Shown: positions 9,001 to 13,859 of the stretch, piece after piece
Layout: each line of letters begins with the position of its first letter
How positions within the stretch are numbered: position 1 is the stretch's first letter
The notes under the pieces: model-generated
Database searches by the model: none
Told to the model about the DNA's origin: nothing
What the model saw: the letters and a program-made list of their open reading frames with translations, nothing else
NCBI GenBank assembly: GCA_003157675.1
Contig: PMKG01000403.1
Coordinates: 1 to 16,296, forward strand
Direction of reading: 5' to 3'
From: Acidobacteriota bacterium
GTDB lineage: Bacteria; Acidobacteriota; Vicinamibacteria; Vicinamibacterales; Fen-181
Length of the DNA: 16,296 nt
Position numbers and translations under genes: made by a program

Positions 9001-9479
9001 CCGTCGTGCACCGGCTGTTCCAGGCGAGTCACGGGCTGCCTGCGATGGACCGATCGCGGCTGGTCGATCGGGCGTCGGCGTTCCTGGCCGGCAGGGGGGA
9101 CGTACCCGAGACCGAGCGGCCCGAGATCGTCGAGGCCGCGGTCGCCGCCTTCCTCGATCTGCGCCAGCGCCGGGACGTTGCCGACGTCATCGACGCCGCG
9201 GCCTGCGACTACGAGGTGCCATTCTCACTGCGTCTCGATCCGACCGCCGCGCCCGAAGCGGGTGGCGGAACGGTCATCGTCCGCGGCAGCATCGACTGCC
9301 TGGCCGAACAGTCCGATGGCCGCATCGTCGTCGTGGAGTTCAAGACCGGCAGGCGGCGCGACTGGCATGCGGCGCAGCTCGATCTCTACGTCCGCGCGGC
9401 ACGGGCTCTCTTTCCGGGGCGCCCGGTCGAGCGCCGTCTCATCTATGCGGACGCCGGGCCTGCCGAGAAGGGCGCCTGA
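6048..9479 (+). CDS. addA: AddA-like helicase-nuclease (UvrD/RecB family)
   Basis: An ATP-driven 3'-5' helicase with a C-terminal nuclease, 1143 residues. The ATG at 6048 is chosen over earlier in-frame starts because AAGGA precedes it, it overlaps the addB stop, and the Walker A then lies near the N-terminus as in the family. Superfamily 1 motifs in order: SAGTGKT (Lys46), AITFTRKAAAEM (Ia), VDEFQD (Asp404-Glu405), VGDRKQSIYAFR (III), RSFRAAPELL (IV), NLMTVHAAKGLEF (V) and LLYVAVTRARERL (VI). The nuclease follows a Gly/Ala/Pro-rich linker (about 910-975): His988 in GTVVHRLF, Asp1083 in GSIDCL, Glu1097 and Lys1099 in VVEFKTG, then a Gln/Tyr motif (QLDLYV). All catalytic residues are present, so both nuclease domains of the pair look active. 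A rare TTA leucine codon lies in the linker at 8784. Confidence 0.95.
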   Translation: MSNDARLPFDAASSPDPLVRRDVAARKFAVDPARNVVLEASAGTGKTYVLVTRYINLLQAGVDPTSILAITFTRKAAAEMRERIVRELRRLSSQSPTDEARWHALRDRLSDISISTIDAFCLALLREFPLEADLDPGFDIADETMMPRLVEDALDGALRAARRLGVHDADVGLLMTVLGERRVRAGLEALLNRRLSAGPMLRRYLSSVSGPSPDEALARAADRLRAALESIDGGLEAFIADGPVAHAAYALAAVDLRAAAAGLVGGPAAEAGEPRPARAVLDRVARYFLTDDGGGRSKPPQPYTKRDFPTPAAWTRHCRALSACAPRVAELMSDFERTLNVALARGSMRLFAIARSRYRRALDAQASVDFSEALHRTLLLLRKMDEFAQSRYRLESRYQHVLVDEFQDTNLSQWRLVASLVESWGEGAGLAHEGPLQPSIFVVGDRKQSIYAFRDADVRLIRRARRYISSLRPDGRVRRSIARSFRAAPELLAFTNDLFASVDASVKRSDAFRFTARDRFPIDAGEGGGARLSLVAAADERQAARMTAAEVERLLAEGVVRDRQTGLARAARPGDIAILFRARASHRAIESALVSRGIPTYVYKGLGFFDADEVKDLVALLRYLGQPDLPLRAAALLRSRFVRLSDRGVRLLGSHPERVLAGADAIPDDVGDEDRRVLDRLRAALSAWLPLVDRVPPAEILDRIVVDSAYAFELAGPRLAQARENLKKVRAMTRRVQNRGYATMARIADHIDRLSAGDESNAVVDALDAVNLMTVHAAKGLEFPFVFVTGLTRGTGGRGDPILVVPAAAGGVPLVSVGGSLPEVDTAVRERDREETKRLLYVAVTRARERLCLGAVLKNGKFKPAPGSLGEVLPDSLRAAFVEAAGGAAEVEWKAEHGGVHTLEVVGAEDGLLNGAARGVERAAPGTSAPAPPGDFEPLVDATGDLRVGAAAHAMSAAGGDEGGVEPGLEAPTEALSGDPVLVGTVVHRLFQASHGLPAMDRSRLVDRASAFLAGRGDVPETERPEIVEAAVAAFLDLRQRRDVADVIDAAACDYEVPFSLRLDPTAAPEAGGGTVIVRGSIDCLAEQSDGRIVVVEFKTGRRRDWHAAQLDLYVRAARALFPGRPVERRLIYADAGPAEKGA

Positions 9480-9485
9480 TGAAAC

Positions 9486-9504
9486 CGCCCGCGGTCCTTG
9501 GGCG
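9486..9504 (+). terminator. Weak hairpin after addA
   Basis: CGCCC (9486-9490) can pair with GGGCG (9500-9504) across a 9-base loop, followed by TCTAAT. The stem is short and there is no real U-run. It may slow polymerase after addA or mean nothing. Confidence 0.2.
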
Positions 9505-9513
9505 TCTAATCAA

Positions 9514-9804
9514 ATGAGCGTCACAAACCGAGAAGACAGGCGAGTTCGATCCATGATTACGAGCGAGCGGCGTGTCGGCGCAGTGCAGAACGTGGCCCAG
9601 ATCCGGCTGGAGACGCTGGAGCGGCTGGGGTGCGGGTGCGTCGTGGCCATCCAGACCGTCCGGCCGTCGGGCGTGCCCGTCGTGTCACTGGAGGCCAAGG
9701 GCCCGCACTGCACGCACGCGACGCACCGGGCGAACAAGGTGATTCGTCTCGGCGAGTCGTTCGATCCGCTCGACTACGACGCGCGCGACGACCTGTCCGT
9801 CTGA
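9514..9804 (+). CDS. Small unknown protein downstream of addA
   Basis: A 96-residue protein that I do not recognise. The body (from about residue 17) looks folded: a helix VQNVAQIRLETLERLG, then GCGCVVAIQTVR, PVVSLEAKGPHC and an acidic tail DPLDYDARDDLSV. Cys40, Cys42, Cys66 and His68 could bind metal, but the spacing matches no family I know. Two starts are possible: ATG 9514 (96 residues) or ATG 9553 (83 residues, MITSERRVG); neither has a good Shine-Dalgarno. It begins 34 bases after addA on the same strand and could be read from that operon. Its last 31 bases overlap the convergent gene at 9774-9980. Coding potential is judged from the non-repetitive, mixed composition in this frame. Confidence 0.55.
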   Translation: MSVTNREDRRVRSMITSERRVGAVQNVAQIRLETLERLGCGCVVAIQTVRPSGVPVVSLEAKGPHCTHATHRANKVIRLGESFDPLDYDARDDLSV

Positions 9805-9980
9805 CCTTGCAAGGTGGCGGCCCACCGACGGGCCCGCGCCTCGGCCTCTTCCTTCGACGCGCCCACGTGCAGCACCGAGCGATACGGGCCCGGCTGGCCC
9901 GGCTGCGTGAGCCACGCCACCCAGTGGGGGCCGCGCGCCTCGCTGTGGATTTCGAACGTCGTCATCGGCTGGTCGGCCAT
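9774..9980 (-). CDS. Small unknown protein, HicB-like or DUF-type fold candidate
   Basis: A 68-residue protein starting MADQPMTTFEIHSE. A strong Shine-Dalgarno (GAGGAGG) sits about six bases before the ATG, which supports a real gene. The visible pattern is strand FEIHSEA (9-15), strand HWVAWLTQ (19-26), a Gly/Pro loop, strand RSVLHVG, then a helix SKEEAEARARRWAATLQ (42-58). This order, and the W-x-A plus helix W positions, match the small protein at 1252-1470, suggesting the same fold. Function unknown. The 3' end overlaps the convergent gene at 9514-9804 by 31 bases. Confidence 0.65.
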   Translation of the reverse strand: MADQPMTTFEIHSEARGPHWVAWLTQPGQPGPYRSVLHVGASKEEAEARARRWAATLQGQTDRSSRAS

Positions 9981-10043
9981 ACCGTCCTCCTCGATCGGCT
10001 CATCGCCGGGCGCGGCCCGGCCGGATCGCGGGCAAGATCGTCA

Positions 10044-10073
10044 TTGCCTCAACAGGGGTGGATTCCATACACT
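10044..10073 (+). promoter_or_regulatory. Promoter candidate for the zinc-ribbon gene at 10116
   Basis: TTGCCT (10044-10049) and TACACT (10068-10073) are 18 bases apart. The expected start is near 10080, leaving a leader of about 36 bases that contains the Shine-Dalgarno AAGGAG at 10103-10108. Confidence 0.4.
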
Positions 10074-10115
10074 GGACGCATACGACCGTGAAGGAAAGGG
10101 AGAAGGAGTCCAGCT

Positions 10116-10337
10116 ATGGCCATGATCTGTCCGAGTTGTGGGAACGCCAGGAACTTCCTCGTCAAGACGCTGCAGATGCACGTCGTCCACCTCGAGGATT
10201 CGCGCGTCGACGTCACCGAGGAGAGCAAGCCGGCGGTGCTCGAGGTGCTCTGCGACGAGTGCGAGACCACGCTCAGCTTCGAGACGGTCGAGGACGACAT
10301 TCGCAAGGAAGTCCTGCTGACGCTCGGCGCGCGCTAG
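10116..10337 (+). CDS. Cys4 zinc-ribbon small protein
   Basis: A 73-residue protein with a two-knuckle zinc ribbon: Cys5-X2-Cys8 (CPSCGN) and Cys46-X2-Cys49 (CDEC). The 37 residues between carry strands (FLVKTLQMHVVHLE, RVDVTEE) and the C-terminus is an acidic helix (VEDDIRKEVLLTLG). The fold could bind zinc and contact nucleic acid or protein, but no specific family is recognised. AAGGAG at seven bases before the ATG is a near-perfect Shine-Dalgarno. It converges with another zinc-ribbon gene only 20 bases downstream. Confidence 0.8.
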   Translation: MAMICPSCGNARNFLVKTLQMHVVHLEDSRVDVTEESKPAVLEVLCDECETTLSFETVEDDIRKEVLLTLGAR

Positions 10338-10357
10338 GAGGCGCCGTCCGCTTCCGC

Positions 10358-10537
10358 TCACCGCTTGCCGCTCTCCTCTTCCTCCTCGAAGTAATCGCAT
10401 TCGGGGCAGATCCACTCGATCGCCATCCGCCGCTTCATCTCCGAGGTGCCGGGAATCAGGTCGACGATCTCGCGCTCGTGGCGGCGCATCTTTTCGCCGC
10501 ACATCGGGCACTCCCGCTCTACCGTTTCGTCAGGCAT
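10358..10537 (-). CDS. Very small Cys4 zinc-ribbon protein
   Basis: A 59-residue frame, found by reading the minus strand directly. It starts MPDETVERECPMCGEKMRR and holds Cys10-X2-Cys13 and Cys44-X2-Cys47, the paired knuckles of a zinc ribbon. A basic helix lies between them (about 34-40) and a run of five Glu follows the second knuckle (51-55). The regular Cys pairing in an otherwise charged protein makes it convincing despite its length. Function unknown; small ribbons of this kind are often accessory to transcription or RNA enzymes, but that is only a possibility. TTGTCA (10578-10583) and TACCAT (10554-10559) give a likely promoter with a leader of about 10 bases and no Shine-Dalgarno. 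Confidence 0.75.
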   Translation of the reverse strand: MPDETVERECPMCGEKMRRHEREIVDLIPGTSEMKRRMAIEWICPECDYFEEEEESGKR

Positions 10538-10550
10538 GTGTGATCCGGGC

Positions 10551-10566
10551 CGGATGGTACCATCCG
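10551..10566. promoter_or_regulatory. 16-bp perfect palindrome, operator candidate
   Basis: CGGATGGTACCATCCG is a perfect palindrome. It covers the -10 box (TACCAT) of the minus-strand promoter for the 59-residue zinc-ribbon gene and lies just upstream of the plus-strand TTGACA. A dimeric repressor bound here could block one or both promoters. Confidence 0.4.
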
Positions 10567-10583
10567 CGCCGCTGCCTTGACAA
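10554..10583 (-). promoter_or_regulatory. Promoter of the gene at 10358-10537
   Basis: TTGTCA (10578-10583) and TACCAT (10554-10559) lie 18 bases apart on the minus strand. The start is expected near 10547. The -35 box overlaps the oppositely directed TTGACA at 10577-10582, so the two promoters may compete. Confidence 0.45.
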
Positions 10584-10606
10584 GGTTCGTCCGCCCCTCC
10601 TATCGT
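10577..10606 (+). promoter_or_regulatory. Promoter of the membrane protein gene at 10615
   Basis: A consensus TTGACA (10577-10582) and TATCGT (10601-10606) are 18 bases apart. The start would be near 10613, two bases before the ATG, and no Shine-Dalgarno is present. The mRNA is probably leaderless or nearly so. Confidence 0.5.
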
Positions 10607-10614
10607 AGCGGACG

Positions 10615-11004
10615 ATGAAGAAACACGTCGATCTCGTCGGCCTGCTCTTCATGCTGTGGGGCGGGATGAGCCTGCTGCTCAGCGTGTCGCTGCTCTCGAC
10701 GGGGATCGCCGCCACCGCCATCGGCGCCGCGGTCGCGCCCGCGGCCTCCGGGGGCACGTTCACGGCGGGGATCGTAGCGGCCGTGTTCTTCACGCTGGCC
10801 GCGCTCGGCCTGATCTTCGGGGCGACGCACCTGTGGGTCGGCTCGCGCCTGCGCCGGTTCCGCGAATGGGCCCGCGCGTTCGCGATTGTCCTCGCGGTCG
10901 TGGATCTCATCTGCATCCCGTTTGGCACGGGCCTCGGCATCTACGCCCTGTGGGCCCTCCTCAACGAGCGGTCGAAGCCGCTGTTCGAAGAACCCGGCTT
11001 GTAG
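10615..11004 (+). CDS. Small integral membrane protein
   Basis: A 129-residue protein with about four hydrophobic segments: residues 6-24 (VGLLFMLWGGMSLLLSVSL), 25-40 (an Ala/Gly-rich segment), 48-75 (FTAGIVAAVFFTLAALGLIFGATHLW) and 85-118 (FAIVLAVVDLICIP and GLGIYALWALL). Short basic loops (RLRRFREWAR) separate them and a short acidic tail follows. The pattern is seen in small DUF-type membrane proteins; I do not assign a family. The start is fixed by MKK at the end of a good promoter. It is followed by the octamer repeat region. Confidence 0.75.
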   Translation: MKKHVDLVGLLFMLWGGMSLLLSVSLLSTGIAATAIGAAVAPAASGGTFTAGIVAAVFFTLAALGLIFGATHLWVGSRLRRFREWARAFAIVLAVVDLICIPFGTGLGIYALWALLNERSKPLFEEPGL

Positions 11005-11014
11005 GCGAGCCGTC

Positions 11015-11060
11015 GCCATCTTGCCATCTTGCCATCGTGCGATCGTGCGATCGTGCGATC
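11015..11060. repeat. Octamer tandem array, left arm
   Basis: Nearly six tandem 8-bp units. On the plus strand they read GCCATCTT twice, GCCATCGT once, GCGATCGT twice and a partial GCGATC. Read on the minus strand the units are GATCGCAC three times, then GATGGCAA twice, then GATGGC. The array starts 11 bases after the stop of the membrane protein gene. It faces a related array at 11111-11150 in the opposite orientation. Confidence 0.85.
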
Positions 11061-11110
11061 TGACGATGCCGCCCCCGGTGGCGCAAGTCGTCCAAGTCGG
11101 CAGGACACCA

Positions 11111-11150
11111 GATCGCAAGATCCCTAGATCGCACGATTCCTAGATACGAA
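11111..11150. repeat. Degenerate octamer array, right arm (inverted)
   Basis: Five 8-bp units on the plus strand: GATCGCAA, GATCCCTA, GATCGCAC, GATTCCTA and GATACGAA. Each starts with GAT, and unit 3 is identical to the first three minus-strand units of the left arm. The two arrays thus form an imperfect inverted repeat around a 50-base centre (11061-11110). It ends 10 bases before the yidD stop codon. Confidence 0.75.
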
Positions 11151-11160
11151 CGCCGTCGCG

Positions 11161-11475
11161 TCACTGCGGCGGATCGAGGGTCCCCATCTTCGTCCACGGG
11201 CCGCAGCGCGCGACACGCCTGGCCGCCATCCATCCGCCGCGGACCATGCCGTGGCGCTCGATGACCGTCATCGCGTAGACGCTGCAACTCGGCGTGAACC
11301 GGCAGCGGACGCCGAGGTGCGGGGAGAGCGTGGTGTGATACCAGCGGATCGCCGACACGGCCAGGCGCGCGGTGACCTGGTGGCCCGGCGGGCGCGAGAC
11401 GTCGCGCGCGAGTAACGAGGCAGTGATCAGGAACGGGAACCCGACCGAGACGATCAGGCGCAGCCTGGCCCTCAC
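11161..11475 (-). CDS. yidD: YidD-family membrane protein insertion efficiency factor
   Basis: A 104-residue member of the YidD family (PF01809), which assists YidC-dependent insertion of membrane proteins at the inner membrane. The conserved core is visible: WYHTTLSPHLG, then CRFTPSCSVYAMTVIERHG with its paired cysteines, then GGWMAARRVARCGPW and a DPP near the end. The N-terminus has an extra hydrophobic segment (about 7-24, LIVSVGFPFLITASLLA) compared with the usual 70-85 residue proteins, which have only an amphipathic helix there. The start codon is GTG (11473-11475), preceded by GGAGGA at good spacing. It lies 13 bases after the DUF4870-like gene, so the two are probably cotranscribed. 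The usual rnpA and yidC neighbours are absent. Confidence 0.88.
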   Translation of the reverse strand: MRARLRLIVSVGFPFLITASLLARDVSRPPGHQVTARLAVSAIRWYHTTLSPHLGVRCRFTPSCSVYAMTVIERHGMVRGGWMAARRVARCGPWTKMGTLDPPQ

Positions 11476-11488
11476 CGTCGTCCTCCGG

Positions 11489-11872
11489 TCAAAACCTGTC
11501 GGCGTAGTCGCTGAGGATCGGCACGATCAGCCGTTTGCCCGAGAGGGCCTTCACCACGGCGATGACGTGGAGGGTCACGAAGCCCAGGAACGGGATGGCG
11601 AGCGCCCAGAACAGGATCAGCGGGACCACGATGCACCCGAGGCCGCCGGTCAGCAGTCCGAGCACCAGCGAGACGACGACCAGGCCCAGCAGCACGAGCA
11701 TCTCGGCCGTCATTAGCACGATCCCGTGCTTGGCGTGCCAGTGGATGTCGGGGTCGTGCTTCTCGGCGAGGAAGGGGATGACCGCAAACGGCGGCAGGTA
11801 GGCCAGCACCAGCATGATCGAGCGGTTGATCGGCTGGCGGTGCGGGCCGCCTGGTGTGGATGAAACGGTCAT
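11489..11872 (-). CDS. DUF4870 / Tic20-like small membrane protein
   Basis: A 127-residue protein with three or more membrane segments: about 18-36 (SIMLVLAYLPPFAVIPFLAE), 51-74 (IVLMTAEMLVLLGLVVVSLVLG) and 78-108 (CIVVPLILFWALAIPFLGFV, then LHVIAVVKAL). The loop DPDIHWHAKHGIVL matches the family signature, in which residues lead into HA(K/R)QG and the second helix. The bacterial family has no settled function; the name comes from resemblance to chloroplast Tic20. It is 69 bases downstream of glk on the same strand and 13 bases upstream of yidD. A GC-rich hairpin (11883-11898) lies just before its start and no Shine-Dalgarno is evident. Confidence 0.75.
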   Translation of the reverse strand: MTVSSTPGGPHRQPINRSIMLVLAYLPPFAVIPFLAEKHDPDIHWHAKHGIVLMTAEMLVLLGLVVVSLVLGLLTGGLGCIVVPLILFWALAIPFLGFVTLHVIAVVKALSGKRLIVPILSDYADRF

Positions 11873-11882
11873 GACGTTTTCG

Positions 11883-11898
11883 GCCGGCGCCCGCCGGC
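11883..11898 (-). other. GC hairpin between glk and the DUF4870-like gene
   Basis: GCCGGC (11883-11888) and GCCGGC (11893-11898) enclose a 4-base loop, forming a 6-bp all-GC stem in the minus-strand transcript. The following CGAAAACG is not U-rich. It might attenuate read-through from glk or stabilise the downstream mRNA. Confidence 0.3.
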
Positions 11899-11941
11899 AC
11901 CGGACGGGAACCCGGAAGTCGGCTGGGTAGGTGCCTGAAGT

Positions 11942-12943
11942 CTATCGAAGCCCATGCCGGAGATCCAGCGCAAAGGGCTTTCCGTTGGCATGCACCGCGG
12001 CGCCGAGCAGCCCGGCCTCCTCGTTGAGCACCACCGACACTGGCACGCGCGACACCACGTCGTCGAGCGGCGCCTTGGCGCGGAACGCCTCGATGAACCG
12101 TCCGTCGGTGAGCGCGGGCAGGACCTTGGGGGCAATGCCGCCGCCGAGGAACACGCCGGCCGTCGCCACCGAGCGCAGCGCCAGGTTGCCCGCCTCGGCG
12201 CCGTAGACCGACGCGAAGATCTGGAGCGCGCGGACGCAGTCCGGGCACCGGCGTTCGAGGGCCGAAAGGGAGATCAGCCCCGGGGCCAGCGCCGGATCGG
12301 CGTTGACGTCGACCACCTCGCACGGGTGCTCGTGCGTGAAGCGGTGGAGGTTCATGAGGCCCGGCCCCGAGAGCACCCGCTCGTAGTCGGCGCGCCCGAA
12401 GCGCGCGATGAGATGGCGGAGCAGCGCGATCTCGTCAGGCGTCCTTGGCGCGAAGTCGGCGTGCCCGCCCTCGGTCGGCGACGGCACCATCCGCCCGTCC
12501 AGGTTGTGCAGCAGCGCTTCGCCGAGCCCCGTGCCGGCCGCGATGACCGCCGCGTTGCCCGTCGGCACCGCGCGGCCCTCCTGGATGACGGCCAGCTCCT
12601 CCGGCCACAGTACCGGGATCGACCAGGCCATCGCCTCGAGGTCGTTGAGCAGCCTCACGCGCGGAATCCCGAAACGGGCGCGGACGGCCGCCGCGTCCAC
12701 GATCCACGGAACATTGGTGAGCCGGGCCGCCTGGTCGACGATCGGCCCCGCGACGCCGAAGCTGGCCGCCTGCACGACCGACGCCCCGCCGTGCTTCCCG
12801 AGGAACTCGTCGATGATCGCTTCGAGGCTCGGAGACTCGCACGTCGGGAAGCTCCGGACCTCCACGCGCTCCGGTCGCCTGGGCGCGGACGTGAACAGCC
12901 CGAGCAGTGCCTTGCTTCCCCCGATATCGCCCGCGAGCAGCAT
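11942..12943 (-). CDS. glk: Glucokinase (PF02685 type)
   Basis: Phosphorylates glucose with ATP to glucose-6-phosphate in the cytoplasm. The 333 residues match the length of E. coli Glk (321). Family landmarks in order: AGDIGGSK (phosphate loop, 4-11), SFGVAGPI (61-68), LLNDLEAMAWSIP with catalytic Asp101 (98-110), VIAAGTGLGEALL (133-145), PTEGGHADFAP with Glu158 and His161 for sugar binding (156-166), and VFLGGGIAPKVLP near the C-terminus. The start is the ATG at 12943, since the upstream in-frame ATGs lie in the divergent gene's control region. TGGTACAAT, an extended -10 element at 12950-12958, places the RNA start on the A of this ATG and no Shine-Dalgarno is present, so the mRNA looks leaderless. 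The MerR-like TPR gene begins 70 bases away, divergently. Confidence 0.93.
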   Translation of the reverse strand: MLLAGDIGGSKALLGLFTSAPRRPERVEVRSFPTCESPSLEAIIDEFLGKHGGASVVQAASFGVAGPIVDQAARLTNVPWIVDAAAVRARFGIPRVRLLNDLEAMAWSIPVLWPEELAVIQEGRAVPTGNAAVIAAGTGLGEALLHNLDGRMVPSPTEGGHADFAPRTPDEIALLRHLIARFGRADYERVLSGPGLMNLHRFTHEHPCEVVDVNADPALAPGLISLSALERRCPDCVRALQIFASVYGAEAGNLALRSVATAGVFLGGGIAPKVLPALTDGRFIEAFRAKAPLDDVVSRVPVSVVLNEEAGLLGAAVHANGKPFALDLRHGLR

Positions 12944-12949
12944 CGACTG

Positions 12950-12958
12950 ATTGTACCA
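12950..12958 (-). promoter_or_regulatory. Extended -10 promoter of glk
   Basis: On the minus strand TGG-TACAAT is an extended -10 element (hexamer 12950-12955). No good -35 is found at 17 bases. The expected start coincides with the glk ATG. Confidence 0.45.
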
Positions 12959-12977
12959 GCGGGCCGCGGCTGCGGCG

Positions 12978-13006
12978 TTGACTTTCCCCGGTCGCTCCGG
13001 CATGGT
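12978..13006 (+). promoter_or_regulatory. Weak promoter candidate for the HTH-TPR gene
   Basis: TTGACT (12978-12983) and CATGGT (13001-13006) are 17 bases apart. The -10 is poor. The start would be at about 13013, directly before the ATG at 13014. It shares the 70-base gap with the glk promoter. Confidence 0.3.
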
Positions 13007-13013
13007 ATCCCGC

Positions 13014-13844
13014 ATGAGCGCGGACGCTTCCACGGCCAATCCCCTGCCGGCCACGCCGCCGGGCCGGGGCCTCGCGCTGCGCGACGTGCTCTCGAAATAC
13101 CCGCTCCTTCGCGAGGATCACCTTCGCTACCTTCGGAAGTGGAACCTGATCGGGCCGGTGTCCCGCGCCGGCACCGAGTTCGGCCTCTCGTTCGCCGACC
13201 TCGGGGTCATCAGGCAGGTGCACGCCCAGCTCGAACACGGCGCGCCGTTCCGGGCCGTCTTGCGATCGCTGCAGGCGTCGCGTCACGGGCAGCTCGCCTT
13301 CGACTTCCGCCTCGAGGCCGAGCCCGCCAAGGTCATCCTGCTCGCGACGCCGCCCGAGACCGGGCACGCCAGGTCCGCCCGCGCCACCGAGCCCGCGGAG
13401 GCGTACTTCCGGGACGGTTCGGCCCTCGATGACGGGGATCCGAGGAAGGCGCCGGCCGCGGCGCGCGCCTACCGGCGGGCTCTCGAGATCGACCCCGGTC
13501 TTGTCCCGGCGATGATCAATCTCGCCAACATCCATTATGCGCAGGAGCACCTTCCCGAGGCCGAGGCGCTCTACGAGCGCGCCATCGAGTTCGACCCGAA
13601 CGTCTTCGAGGCCCACTTCAACCTCGGCAACCTGCACCACGACCTCGGTCGGCTCGACGAAGCCCGCGCGGGCTACGAGGCGGCGCTGCGCCTCAACCCT
13701 CAGTACGCCGACGCGCACTTCTACCTGGCGGTGACGCTCGAGAAGCTGGGGCGCTCGCAGCAGGCCCTGGCGCACTGGCGGCGCTACCGGGAACTGGCCC
13801 CGGACGGCGAATGGGTTCAGCTGGCGAGTGAATTCGGGGAGTAG
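13014..13844 (+). CDS. MerR-like helix-turn-helix protein fused to TPR repeats
   Basis: A 276-residue two-part protein. Residues about 20-100 resemble a MerR-type winged helix: DHLRYLRKWNLIGPV (helix-turn-helix and the wing lead), then FADLGVIRQVHAQLEHGAPFRAVLRSLQ, matching the family's DL-x2-I/L-x-L-x5-G order. A linker (100-128) leads to four TPR units (about 129-162, 163-196, 197-230, 231-264), with clear signatures such as AMINLANIHYAQEHLPEAEALYERAIEFDP, here seen as NLANIHY, EAEALYERAIE and HFNLGNLHHDLG. It may be a DNA-binding regulator with a protein-interaction arm; a pure scaffold role cannot be excluded. The ATG at 13014 gives this length; one at 13002 (MVSRMS) is possible. TTGACT (12978-12983) and CATGGT (13001-13006) could start RNA at the ATG. 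No Shine-Dalgarno. Confidence 0.8.
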   Translation: MSADASTANPLPATPPGRGLALRDVLSKYPLLREDHLRYLRKWNLIGPVSRAGTEFGLSFADLGVIRQVHAQLEHGAPFRAVLRSLQASRHGQLAFDFRLEAEPAKVILLATPPETGHARSARATEPAEAYFRDGSALDDGDPRKAPAAARAYRRALEIDPGLVPAMINLANIHYAQEHLPEAEALYERAIEFDPNVFEAHFNLGNLHHDLGRLDEARAGYEAALRLNPQYADAHFYLAVTLEKLGRSQQALAHWRRYRELAPDGEWVQLASEFGE

Positions 13845-13859
13845 GGCGGCGCGGCCGGG

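Noticed and set aside
3122..9479. Defence system built on a helicase and nuclease pair
   Set aside because: The motifs, Fe-S cysteine spacing and gene order fit housekeeping AddB-AddA, and there are no defence or mobile genes nearby.
9774..9980. HicAB-type toxin-antitoxin module
   Set aside because: The small protein may have a HicB-like fold, but there is no HicA-like partner with the catalytic His motif on either side.
11015..11150. CRISPR array
   Set aside because: Units are 8 bp, contiguous and degenerate, without spacers, and no cas genes are present.
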